DNA from: Endobugula sp047619205
GTDB lineage: Bacteria; Pseudomonadota; Gammaproteobacteria; Pseudomonadales; Cellvibrionaceae
DNA: 64,000 bases
NCBI GenBank assembly: GCA_047619205.1
Contig: JBLHJR010000003.1
Coordinates: 1-64,000 of the forward strand
Direction of reading: 5' to 3'
In this document: one piece after another, positions 1 through 7,797 of the stretch
Layout of the letters: every line of letters starts with the position of its first letter
Position numbering within the stretch: position 1 is the first letter of the stretch
Made by a program: the position numbers and the translations under genes
The notes under the pieces: model-generated
Seen by the model: the letters and a program-made list of their open reading frames with translations, nothing else
Told to the model about the DNA's origin: nothing
Databases searched by the model: none

Positions 1-676
1 CCGCCGTGCCCGTATAGGTCACGTCTACCGTCACATCCGACTGGGAAACCTGATCTAGATTCACCGTAAACACACTGTTCGTGCCTTCGGTCACATCCAC
101 ACCTGCCGCGATACTCACTTCTGGCGCCGTTTCATTATCTACGGTGGCATCCAGAATGATAGCATCGCCAATACGTGTCCCTTCTTCATTGCCATTGCCT
201 CTGAGCAATGATGTTTGCACACCGCCATTTTCAGGTAATGTTTCCGCAAAGTTACGCTCCACAATAAAGAGCGGGTCACTACTCACTTCGTCAGAATCAG
301 CTGCATTCGTATCTATCGTAGTGCCAAATGCAGTGAACATTTTATTGAATAACTGAATAATATCCAGTGTCGGCTCTAAGCCAATATTCACAGGATCTTC
401 TACTGAAGAGCTAGCAAGCAACGAGTTCGCTCGATCAAACAAGGCATCATCTAACTTGGCCACTTCCCCATCACGGATAATACCCACACCCTTAACATCC
501 AAATAATCAATATCAATCAGCGCATAACTATTGTCGCCGACAATTACCGTATCACCCTTAGCAAGTAACTCACCCCCTTTGGCAACCACTTGCTCGCCAG
601 AAGAAGCGCGCACAATCAAGACCGTATCATTATCTTTAACGCTTATAATTTTGCCGATGACATTTGAATCTAACAT
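1..676 (-). CDS. Large surface adhesin, N-terminal retention module (partial, runs off the window)
   Basis: The reading frame is open from ATG at 676 to the window edge, giving 225 residues with no stop. The start (MLDSNVIGKI) has AAAGG 8 nt upstream; an in-frame ATG at 682 is too close to it. Residues 1-75 have the small Gly-rich beta-domain look of the retention module at the N-terminus of LapA/BapA-type adhesins. It is followed by a linker containing TNAAD near residue 125, and then Ig/cadherin-like repeat sequence (VDNETAPEVSIAAGVDVTEG). Known members hold a giant adhesin in the outer membrane until a LapG-type protease cuts at a di-alanine. That role is inferred here, since the repeats, the RTX tail and the type I secretion genes lie outside the window. 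Confidence 0.8.
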   Translation of the reverse strand, partial: MLDSNVIGKIISVKDNDTVLIVRASSGEQVVAKGGELLAKGDTVIVGDNSYALIDIDYLDVKGVGIIRDGEVAKLDDALFDRANSLLASSSVEDPVNIGLEPTLDIIQLFNKMFTAFGTTIDTNAADSDEVSSDPLFIVERNFAETLPENGGVQTSLLRGNGNEEGTRIGDAIILDATVDNETAPEVSIAAGVDVTEGTNSVFTVNLDQVSQSDVTVDVTYTGTA

Positions 677-848
677 ATACATTGCCTTTGATTGAGTGGC
701 GCTGAACCCACTATAAAAACAGGCTACTTACATTATTGATTATAAGTAGCACTCTTCAAAATACTTTTCTGCTATAGGTTTGATCGGTTTACAACCTATT
801 TAGACATATAAGCATGCCTGCCAGTCACTAGAATACTGGAAATAGCAC
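677..848 (-). promoter_or_regulatory. Leader region of the adhesin gene with two inverted repeats
   Basis: Two perfect inverted repeats sit just upstream of the adhesin start: GCTACTTA/TAAGTAGC at 723-730 and 743-750, and ATAGGTT/AACCTAT at 774-780 and 793-799, each with a 12-nt spacer. They could be operators or hairpins in a long leader RNA. Neither is followed by a T-tract in the direction of the adhesin gene. I do not recognise a riboswitch class. Confidence 0.35.
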
Positions 849-1005
849 CTAGCAGTCTGTCGGACTTAACTACGCCAGGCGCCTGTACGTGAATGCGAGC
901 ACATTTTTCGAAGTCGAGTACGCTTTGATGGAGCGTAGCGCACCGAAAACAGTACAAATATCGACCGATTCACATACTGGATGCCTAAGTCCGACAGACT
1001 GCTAG
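849..1005. repeat. Palindromic (MITE-like) element, family A copy 1
   Basis: It is a 157-bp unit bounded by a perfect 20-bp inverted repeat. The left arm is CTAGCAGTCTGTCGGACTTA and the right arm is its exact complement at 986-1005. Two more elements in this window (51164-51331 and 52340-52517) have related ends starting CTAGGAG and containing CTGTCSGA. No transposase is present, so it would be a non-autonomous or REP-like element. It lies about 170 bp upstream of the adhesin start. Confidence 0.75.
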
Positions 1006-1426
1006 TACTAGATATCATTAAGGCTTCGATCAGACGCTCTTTTATCAAATTTCATCGCTGCATCCAAGAAATAAAAACCAGCAAAAATAAAAAAACCCTA
1101 TAAAATTATAAGCTTACTATGAGCGAGCTTATAAAATCGTCAAAAAAACCTTATAATTAACGTGCCTTCATATACTACTAAAACTAAAAATGCAATTGTT
1201 GCGTTAATAATTATACATGATTTTGCTTCATACCGCATAGGAACGTGATGTGCGTCACAAAAAATATACTAAAAGAGCTTAAATAAATCGTGAAAATTCA
1301 ATTTCAAACAATTATCCGCTGTATTTTCCTCAACAAACTTGACACACATGCCTACTAAGGATTTTTTTCAACCCCCCTTTAAAGTGAGCTTTGCCTAGCA
1401 CTTGATTTACTGCCAAATAAAACTGA
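1006..1426. other. Gene-free AT-rich region
   Basis: No credible gene is seen. It holds a 9-bp inverted repeat (TTATAAGCT at 1106-1114, AGCTTATAA at 1126-1134) and a CRP-type site at 1244-1259. The region is unusually AT-rich compared with flanking genes, as expected for a distal promoter region of the adhesin. Confidence 0.5.
1244..1259. promoter_or_regulatory. Candidate CRP/Vfr-type binding site
   Basis: CGTGATGTGCGTCACA matches the CRP/Vfr consensus TGTGA-N6-TCACA in 9 of 10 informative bases and is symmetric at its GTGA/TCAC core. It lies about 570 bp upstream of the adhesin start and about 180 bp before the regulator remnant at 1427, so which transcript it serves is unclear. Confidence 0.45.
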
Positions 1427-1849
1427 ATATCGTGTACATTATGTGCAGAAGTCAACATCATTAATATCAAGTGTATACGTAAATTAGAGCAACTGTATAT
1501 TATCGATTTACTGCCGAATAACCCTATAAAACTACGCATCGCCCCTAATTTTCGCTGGCGTCTTAATGGGCCTATTCAGCAGTTCTTTCAACAGCACGTA
1601 GAAGCAGACTTCTTTAGCTCTAGCTTTACCCACACGGGAGAAAAACTCGTCGTGCTGAATGGTGAACTAAGCGATCAATCGCATAAAGAAATGCAAAAAA
1701 AGGTAGAAAAACTCGCTAAAGAATTAAACGTGTTGATGCAACAAGATAGTCGGATGCCGAAACAACAACGGCAAAATATTACCATGGTGCTTGCTTCTCG
1801 CGCTTGGCAACTGAAGTTGTTTGATAAGTTTAGGCGAATATCAGAATAA
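1427..1849 (+). pseudogene. Remnant (C-terminal two-thirds) of an XRE-type transcriptional regulator
   Basis: The frame is open from a stop at 1424-1426 to the stop at 1849. Its first convincing ATG (1652) would start in the middle of the homologous sequence. Upstream of that ATG it reads LEQLYIIDLLPNNPIKLRIA, then FRWRLNGPIQQFFQQHVEAD, then MPKQQRQNITMVLASRAWQL. From memory this is the conserved C-terminal part of a roughly 240-residue gammaproteobacterial HTH-XRE regulator family (linker LGLIELLPGN, FRW.PNGPI, final LVLALRPW). The DNA-binding N-terminal half is absent, so it is a decayed gene. A second remnant of the same family lies at 3101-3313. Confidence 0.6.
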
Positions 1850-1921
1850 AGAGATCGTGGTGATCTAATTTCGAATAATTATTTACTATATTTTATAGAG
1901 CAAATACTGCAGCTTTATAGT

Positions 1922-2893
1922 TTACTTTAATAGTCGATTAATTATTTGTGACTTACTCTTTGCAAAAATCGCATCATATTGCTCGACTTCTTCTGTTTCA
2001 TTGCAAGAAGAAATATTGAGTTCCGTATTGAAACGTTTTTGCTCACTCTTGAAGAGAAATCCTTCGAAGCCTTTTGCTTTTAAAAATTCATAAATACCGG
2101 CGGCACTATCGCCCACACGTTTTAACATATGATCGGTGACTTCAATTACTAAGATGATCTCCGGATGTTCCAGTGTTTCCATTAGCCCCGATAAGGTTTT
2201 TTGTTCGAAACCCTCCACATCAATTCTAATGATTAAAGGGGTGGCTTTACTTATCATGAATAAAGCATCATCCCCTTTTGCAACAGGCACTTCAACAGAC
2301 ACGCCTTCGTCGCTAGTAAAAGTTGCCATGCCCGGATGGTTCTCTGGCACATGTAAAATTGCGGTAGAAGCCACTTCTCCAAAAGCAGATTCAACTACCG
2401 TTACGCGACCTTCAAAAGCATTAATTTTTATGTGGTCGTGTAAGCGAAATAGCATGGCTGGATTTGGCTCGCATGCAACAACCCTTCCATGAGGGCCCAC
2501 TAATTGTGCCGCATGTAAAGTAATAAACCCGACATTTGCACCAATATCAACAAATTGATCGCTTGGATGAATTATTTTTGAAAGAAGATCGAGTATGTCA
2601 GTTTGGTAATATGTTCCGCTAAAATAGGCCCTACGATCCGCCCAATTCCTAAGGTCTAAATGCAAACGATAACCATATATACTTGATATTGGCTTTTGTA
2701 AGCCAGAAGGCCATTGATTATCAATTTCCGGATCTGCACAAAAACGACCGCCGCCTATTCTGCTATACATTTTATCCCACCACCATAACGTCTTACGTAT
2801 GTTTTTCGGCATCATTCTCATTATATGAGATAAAAAATTTAAGGAGGTTTTTAGTGGGGTAGAGCTATTTTCGGTTCGCATAAAATCAATCAT
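1922..2893 (-). CDS. FkbM family SAM-dependent methyltransferase
   Basis: This 323-residue protein has the SAM-binding motif FVDIGANVGFITLHAAQ at about residue 115, the acidic post-motif VVACEPNP, and the later IRIDVEGFEQKTL typical of FkbM methyltransferases. These enzymes O-methylate sugars or secondary metabolites. No glycan cluster is beside it, so the acceptor is unknown. No signal peptide or membrane segment is evident. The gene stands alone, pointing opposite to two regulator remnants that flank it, which suggests an accessory locus with past rearrangement. Confidence 0.8.
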   Translation of the reverse strand: MIDFMRTENSSTPLKTSLNFLSHIMRMMPKNIRKTLWWWDKMYSRIGGGRFCADPEIDNQWPSGLQKPISSIYGYRLHLDLRNWADRRAYFSGTYYQTDILDLLSKIIHPSDQFVDIGANVGFITLHAAQLVGPHGRVVACEPNPAMLFRLHDHIKINAFEGRVTVVESAFGEVASTAILHVPENHPGMATFTSDEGVSVEVPVAKGDDALFMISKATPLIIRIDVEGFEQKTLSGLMETLEHPEIILVIEVTDHMLKRVGDSAAGIYEFLKAKGFEGFLFKSEQKRFNTELNISSCNETEEVEQYDAIFAKSKSQIINRLLK

Positions 2894-2947
2894 TATTATC
2901 TACTATCAATACAACTAGTATATTCTCAAACTGGTTGTTTTTAAAGC

Positions 2948-2979
2948 GTTAGTCTCTTCCAATGTTAGTCTCTTCCAAT
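2948..2979. repeat. Two-copy 16-bp tandem repeat
   Basis: GTTAGTCTCTTCCAAT occurs twice head to tail (2948-2963 and 2964-2979), just upstream of the FkbM gene. It may be a slippage duplication in its promoter region. Confidence 0.7.
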
Positions 2980-3100
2980 ATGCAATGAGTCTTAACAATA
3001 AGGCTCGCTTCGCCCATGGTGAAAAAATAAACGTATCATAGATATTTAACAAATCGAGACCCTTGAATAAAGACACCGGGTTCTTATAGGCACGACTAAG

Positions 3101-3313
3101 ATGTCATTCAAACATTTATTTGCGCAACACTCATTTAGCCTACAACGCATAGAGTCCATTTGCGCAATGATTGACTTACCATTTTCTGGGGTGGCGTTGT
3201 TAATGGGAATAAATAGTCAGTTACCAAAACAACAATGGCAAAATATCACCCTGGTACTAGCTTCTCGTGCTGGGCAACTGAAGTGGTTGAATGCGTTTAG
3301 GCGTAAAATATAA
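3101..3313 (+). pseudogene. Internally deleted XRE-type regulator remnant
   Basis: The 70 codons join two pieces that are far apart in the intact family. The first is an HTH-adjacent segment (FKHLFAQHSFSLQRIESICA), and it runs straight into the extreme C-terminus (QLPKQQWQNITLVLASRAGQ). The last 30 codons closely resemble those of the remnant at 1427-1849, including the DNA around AAACAACAA and GGCAAAATAT. A middle section of roughly 120-130 residues is missing, and the N-terminal HTH helices are absent too. It is best read as a broken paralogue rather than a small gene. Confidence 0.55.
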
Positions 3314-3397
3314 ACACTAAAATTAACACTCCAATACACGCCTAGATAACTACTCTACTACTTTCAGTACTGAGGGCGGCGCTGAGCATTTTTATAT

Positions 3398-4036
3398 TTA
3401 CGGGGCCAAGCGCTGAATATTCCAGTGACCATCCTTATCCAGTGTATATTCAAATCGATCATGTAAACGATGTTCTCCGCCCTGCCAAAATTCTATGGTT
3501 TGGGGACTGACCCGATAACCACCCCAAAATGTGGGCAAGGGGGCTTCGCTGTTAGCGTATTGCTCCTGTAGTGTTGTGTATCTTTCTAATAAATACTGCC
3601 TTGATGGAATGACTTGGCTTTGTTCTGAAGCCCATGCAGCCAGCTGACTTTCTTTAGGACGCGAAGAAAAATAGCTCGCTACTTCATCACCTTTTAAACA
3701 TTCAGCTTCGCCGAGTATTTTGACCTGACGTTCGAGAGGATGCCAAGGAAAGTGTAAACTTACTTTTGGATTGTGAGCAATGTCCCGCCCTTTGTGACTG
3801 TCCTTATTAGTAAAAAAAACAAAACCTTTATCATCCAGCTGCTTTAATAACACAATGCGTTGTCTCGGCTGCCCTTGCGCATCTACAGTAGCGATGGTCA
3901 TTGCCGTTGGATCCGATAAACCAGCATCAATCGCTTGCTGTAACCATGTTTCAAACTGTAGAATCGGATCGCTGTGTAACTGTTTTCGTCGCAATCCATC
4001 GCGGAGGTATTCACGGCGATAATCTTGTAATTTCAT
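3398..4036 (-). CDS. pdxH: Pyridoxamine/pyridoxine 5'-phosphate oxidase
   Basis: It is 212 residues, the usual family length. It makes pyridoxal 5'-phosphate from PNP or PMP using FMN and O2 in the cytoplasm. Family hallmarks are AMTIATVDAQGQPRQRIVLL near residues 43-63, the FMN-binding stretch GFVFFTNKDSHKGRDI, and the C-terminal segment FWQGGEHRLHDRFEYT ending in RLAP. It is divergent from mobA with only 45 bp between the start codons, so the two promoters must overlap. Confidence 0.95.
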   Translation of the reverse strand: MKLQDYRREYLRDGLRRKQLHSDPILQFETWLQQAIDAGLSDPTAMTIATVDAQGQPRQRIVLLKQLDDKGFVFFTNKDSHKGRDIAHNPKVSLHFPWHPLERQVKILGEAECLKGDEVASYFSSRPKESQLAAWASEQSQVIPSRQYLLERYTTLQEQYANSEAPLPTFWGGYRVSPQTIEFWQGGEHRLHDRFEYTLDKDGHWNIQRLAP

Positions 4037-4081
4037 GCTTTAGCCTTATGTGGGCATATATGTGAATAGCGTCCTGAACCT

Positions 4082-4729
4082 ATGCGAATACACTCTAACG
4101 ATATACTCGGACTAATACTGGCTGGCGGTCAAAACAGACGTATGGGTGATCAACTAACTAAATGGCAATTGCCCTTAGACGGAAAACCACTGCTCGAGCA
4201 TATTGTAGAGTCTTTACGACCTCAGGTCACAGAAATTATATTAAATGGCTCCAACTCTGCCCTTAAGCATTACCCATACACTGTGATTGAAGATATTGGC
4301 GTAAAAGATCAGGGGCCATTGGCGGGATTATTAGCAGGCTTGTTGTACGCACGAGAGCACGATTATAGTTGGCTTGTTAGCTGCCCTTGCGACTCACCTT
4401 TTATTCCTCACAACTATGTTACTGCTCTATCTCAATCTATTGTTAATGAACAACAACACTGTAGTATTGCCAGTAGCAAAGGCAGGCGCCATCCTGTTTT
4501 TGGATTATGGTCAGTAAAATTAATAAAGCCTTTGCGCCACACGTTGAGTCATAGCAATTTGCGCTCTATCGGTGTTTGGGCAAATCAATTACAACCACCC
4601 GCAGCCATCGTTGACTTTTCTTTGGATATTATAGATGGAGAGGCAACAGCAAACTCTAATGCATTCTTTAACATCAATACCATTGTAGAGTGGTATGAAG
4701 CGCAAGCAAGGTATGCAAAACGTTCTTAA
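4082..4729 (+). CDS. mobA: Molybdenum cofactor guanylyltransferase MobA
   Basis: The 215-residue protein transfers GMP from GTP to Mo-molybdopterin to make the bis-MGD cofactor of nitrate reductases and related enzymes. The nucleotide-binding loop is LILAGGQNRRMGD (residues 11-23), followed by KWQLPLDGKPLLEHI, the DQGPLAGLLAGL segment, and CPCDSPFIP (the metal-binding aspartate region). It belongs functionally with moaB and moeA later in the window and with the nitrate importer directly downstream, though about 460 bp separates it from nrtA. Confidence 0.9.
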   Translation: MRIHSNDILGLILAGGQNRRMGDQLTKWQLPLDGKPLLEHIVESLRPQVTEIILNGSNSALKHYPYTVIEDIGVKDQGPLAGLLAGLLYAREHDYSWLVSCPCDSPFIPHNYVTALSQSIVNEQQHCSIASSKGRRHPVFGLWSVKLIKPLRHTLSHSNLRSIGVWANQLQPPAAIVDFSLDIIDGEATANSNAFFNINTIVEWYEAQARYAKRS

Positions 4730-5118
4730 GAAGCCACCCATCAGGCCTGTGGCCATTCATCAACGGATAGAGACGCCTTAAGAAAAATTGCTAGTTTTTA
4801 TTAGGCACGAATAATTCAAGGTCAGAACGTCCCTTTTGCACTAAAAGAATGCAAAATATTACTTTTACTTTCTCCCACCCACAGCCAAAAAAATAAAATC
4901 CTATCAATATCTACCCACATCACTATGAGCCCCCCACTTTCGCACCATTTTATGTCATAAATAGGCTTAACCATAAATCTACGCATTTATATATCACCAA
5001 AGATTGTGCGCGAATAGTGCGGCGCAGCAAAAAAAGATCGGGCCAGCGGAACAAAAAATAAACTTAAACCCTTGAAATACAAGAGTTTAAATAATTAAAT
5101 TTCATAAGATGGCAAAGT
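4730..5118. other. Upstream regulatory region of the nitrate importer
   Basis: No gene is seen. It contains an NtrC-like dyad at 4837-4853. A weaker possible half-site (CGCACC) begins at 4941. The sigma-54 promoter candidate follows at 5119. Confidence 0.5.
4837..4853. promoter_or_regulatory. Candidate NtrC (NRI) enhancer site
   Basis: TGCACTAAAAGAATGCA is a 17-bp dyad of the NtrC form TGCAC-N7-GTGCA. It agrees with a classical glnA enhancer half-for-half except at three central or right-arm positions. It lies about 280 bp upstream of the sigma-54 promoter candidate, within range for an enhancer acting by looping. It suggests nitrogen-limitation control of the nitrate importer. Confidence 0.5.
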
Positions 5119-5134
5119 TGGCAACAATTTTGCT
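5119..5134 (+). promoter_or_regulatory. Candidate sigma-54 (RpoN) promoter of nrtA
   Basis: TGGCAACAATTTTGCT carries the invariant GG and GC elements with exactly 10 bp between them, as sigma-54 requires (consensus TGGCACN5TTGCW). Transcription would start near 5145, leaving a leader of about 43 nt before the nrtA start at 5188. This spacing and the gene function make it convincing by inspection. Confidence 0.65.
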
Positions 5135-5187
5135 GCACATGCGTTATCTCAAACTGATTGAGAACACACTGTTTAGGAGAAAACGAC

Positions 5188-6567
5188 ATGTCAAACCTGC
5201 ACATCATTAAGCGCGTTATAGGTTCCGCAAGATTCATTGCTGCTGCGACTGCTATCACGGCAGCAGCACAATTTGCCGTTGCCGCTGAACTAGAGAAAGA
5301 TGAATTGAAATTTGGTTTTATCAAACTAACCGATATGGCGCCATTAGCGATTGCTAAGGAGCTAGGTTACTTTGAAGACGAAGGGCTTGAAGTCACTTTG
5401 GAAGCACAAGCTAACTGGAAAGTGCTACTCAATGGTGTGATAGACGGTCAATTAGACGGCGCTCATATGCTGGCAGGCCAACCCATTGCCGCAACCATTG
5501 GCTATGGCACTAAAGCAGACATCATCACCCCTTTCAGCATGGATTTAAATGGTAATGCCATTACCGTTTCAAATGCTGTTTGGGCAGAAATGAAAAAGCT
5601 CATTCCACACGCAGGCGGAAAGCCGGTTCACCCCATTAAAGCGGATTACTTAAAGCCTGTTGTTGAGCAATATAACGCTGCTGGCAAGCCATTCAAAATG
5701 GGGATGGTTTTCCCAGTATCAACACATAACTACGAGTTACGTTACTGGTTAGCCGCTGGTGGCATTCACCCTGGCTACTACGCCCCTCACAAAGGCGATA
5801 CTAAAGGCCAAATTGATGCAGAAGCCTTTTTATCGGTTACACCTCCACCACAAATGCCATCCACTTTAGAAGCCGGCACTATCTATGGTTACTGTGTAGG
5901 CGAACCTTGGAACCAACAAGCCGTGTTTAAAGGTATCGGTGTACCCGTAATTACAGATTACGAAATTTGGAAAAATAATCCAGAGAAAGTATTCGGTATT
6001 ACTAAAGAGTTCTCTGAAAAATATCCGAATACGACTACGGCGGTTGTTAAAGCCCTTATTCGTGCAGCAATGTGGCTAGATGCTGATAATAACGCTAACC
6101 GTCCAGAAGCCGTGAAATATTTATCTAAGCCTTACTATGTAGGTGCTGATTATGATGTTATCGCTAATTCAATGACGGGTACTTTCGAATACGAGAAAGG
6201 CGACCAACGTGACGTGCCTGACTTCAATGTATTCTTCCGCTATAACGCTACCTATCCATACTACTCGGATGCTATTTGGTATTTAACACAAATGCGTCGC
6301 TGGGGACAAATTGCTGAAGCTAAAGATGATGCTTGGTACAAAAAAATAGCGGCTGATGTCTATCGCCCTGACTTATACGCCATTGCTGCAAAAGCGCTCA
6401 TCAAAGAGGGCACTGCGAACGCGGTTGACTTCCCTAACTTCGATACAGAAACTGGATTTAAACCACCACAACCAGACTTTATCGACAACATTATTTTTGA
6501 CGGTTCTAAACCAACAGAATATATCAATAGCTTCAACATTGGTTTAAGAGCAGAACAAGTACTTTAA
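5188..6567 (+). CDS. nrtA: Nitrate-type ABC transporter substrate-binding protein (CmpA/NrtA family)
   Basis: I choose ATG 5188 (459 residues) because AGGAG lies 8 nt upstream; the longer frame from 5158 has no such site. An N-terminal signal sequence (residues about 10-33, ending QFAVAAE) exports it to the periplasm. KFGFIKLTDMAPLAIAKELG and GLEVTLEAQANWK are typical of the NrtA/CmpA family, as is the later GYCVGEPWNQQAV. It captures nitrate, or possibly nitrite, cyanate or bicarbonate, for the permease encoded downstream. Its own promoter is the sigma-54 site at 5119, and a terminator-like hairpin separates it from nrtB. Confidence 0.88.
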   Translation: MSNLHIIKRVIGSARFIAAATAITAAAQFAVAAELEKDELKFGFIKLTDMAPLAIAKELGYFEDEGLEVTLEAQANWKVLLNGVIDGQLDGAHMLAGQPIAATIGYGTKADIITPFSMDLNGNAITVSNAVWAEMKKLIPHAGGKPVHPIKADYLKPVVEQYNAAGKPFKMGMVFPVSTHNYELRYWLAAGGIHPGYYAPHKGDTKGQIDAEAFLSVTPPPQMPSTLEAGTIYGYCVGEPWNQQAVFKGIGVPVITDYEIWKNNPEKVFGITKEFSEKYPNTTTAVVKALIRAAMWLDADNNANRPEAVKYLSKPYYVGADYDVIANSMTGTFEYEKGDQRDVPDFNVFFRYNATYPYYSDAIWYLTQMRRWGQIAEAKDDAWYKKIAADVYRPDLYAIAAKALIKEGTANAVDFPNFDTETGFKPPQPDFIDNIIFDGSKPTEYINSFNIGLRAEQVL

Positions 6568-6593
6568 GTCAGCGTTATTCATTTTACGTTTTT

Positions 6594-6620
6594 CCTCCGC
6601 TTTAATGCGGAGGTTCTTTT
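6594..6620 (+). terminator. Hairpin terminator/attenuator between nrtA and nrtB
   Basis: CCTCCGC and GCGGAGG form a perfect 7-bp GC-rich stem with a 6-nt loop, followed by TTCTTTT. Placed after the binding-protein gene, it would let nrtA be made in excess over the membrane components, a common arrangement in ABC operons. Confidence 0.75.
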
Positions 6621-6679
6621 AACGTCTACCCGCAATACACTGACCGCCTTTTTTATGGGTCTGTTACAAAGGAAAATAC

Positions 6680-7684
6680 ATGCGTTTCTCAGCAGCATTA
6701 CAACAGCCGTTTACACCATTAATAAAAATAGCCAGAGAAGGCCTTTCTAAAGAAGATACGCTGTCTTTATGTAAAGGCATCAGTCTACCTGTATTGGGCT
6801 TAGCTATTTTTTTATTGTTATGGCAGTCAGCTGCTCAAAATATTGTGACCTCTCTAGGTAGCTTCCCTGGTCCTGCTGAAGTCTACAAGCAATCAAAAAC
6901 ACTCATTTCTGAACACTATGTCGAGCGTGACAACTTAAAAAAGAAATTTGAAAAACAACGTGTACGCAACGAAAAAAAACTCGCTGCTAATCCAGACAGC
7001 AAAGTAAAATGGCGCGATTATAAAAGTCGCATCACATTCTTCGATCAAATACTCACTAGCTTGATTACCGTACTTTGTGGATTCATCGTGGCTAGCTTAA
7101 TTGCCATACCTATCGGTATTATTATTGGCTTAAGTGCCAACAGCTACCAAGCCATAAACCCAATCATCCAGATATTAAAACCTGTCTCGCCTTTAGCATG
7201 GCTTCCGCTAGTCACCATGGTAGTCAGCGCGGTGTATGTCTCAGATGACCCCGCCTTTTCAAAATCTTTCATCGTGTCGATGATTACGGTATCACTGTGC
7301 TGCCTATGGCCCACGATGATTAACACGGCGGTTGGTGTTGCAGGTGTTAGCCAAGACTTACTCAATGTGAGTAAAGTATTACGCTTAAACTGGATCACTC
7401 ATGTACAAAAAATTGTATTACCTTCTTCAATCCCATTAATGTTTACCGGCCTGCGTCTATCACTAGGTATTGCATGGATGGTATTAATCGCTGCAGAAAT
7501 GTTGGCGCAAAACCCAGGCTTAGGAAAGTTTGTTTGGGATGAGTTTCAGAACGGCAGTTCACATTCATTAGGTCGCATCATGGTCGCTATTTTAGTGATC
7601 GGCTTTATCGGTTTTATTCTTGATCGATTAATGTTGGCTATACAAAAAACAGTTAGCTGGGATAAAAATGCCATTATTCGATAA
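6680..7684 (+). CDS. nrtB: Nitrate-type ABC transporter permease
   Basis: This 334-residue inner-membrane protein has the BPD-transporter fold, with the EAA-loop region SLGIAWMVLIAAEMLAQNPG near residue 270 that docks the ATPase. AAGGA precedes the ATG. Unlike the roughly 275-residue cyanobacterial NrtB, it carries a strongly charged insert after the first membrane segment (about residues 80-118, KKKFEKQRVRNEKKLAANPD). I take this to be a helical extension between TM1 and TM2. It lies between nrtA and nrtD and forms the channel for the same substrate. Confidence 0.87.
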   Translation: MRFSAALQQPFTPLIKIAREGLSKEDTLSLCKGISLPVLGLAIFLLLWQSAAQNIVTSLGSFPGPAEVYKQSKTLISEHYVERDNLKKKFEKQRVRNEKKLAANPDSKVKWRDYKSRITFFDQILTSLITVLCGFIVASLIAIPIGIIIGLSANSYQAINPIIQILKPVSPLAWLPLVTMVVSAVYVSDDPAFSKSFIVSMITVSLCCLWPTMINTAVGVAGVSQDLLNVSKVLRLNWITHVQKIVLPSSIPLMFTGLRLSLGIAWMVLIAAEMLAQNPGLGKFVWDEFQNGSSHSLGRIMVAILVIGFIGFILDRLMLAIQKTVSWDKNAIIR

Positions 7685-7797
7685 GGTGTTTTATCCATCA
7701 TAGTTGACGTTTAATCGATAGTTGAATAGAGCGCTACACTTATCAACCGACACCAAGAATACGTAAGCAGTAAGCAATGAATTTCGAGGGAAATACG

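Noticed and set aside
866..1048. 60-codon open frame (minus) inside the family A element
   Set aside because: It lies almost wholly within the palindrome and has no coding character; the inverted repeat explains the sequence better.
1330..1539. 69-codon open frame (minus) opposite the regulator remnant
   Set aside because: It is antisense to the remnant, whose protein homology on the plus strand is convincing.
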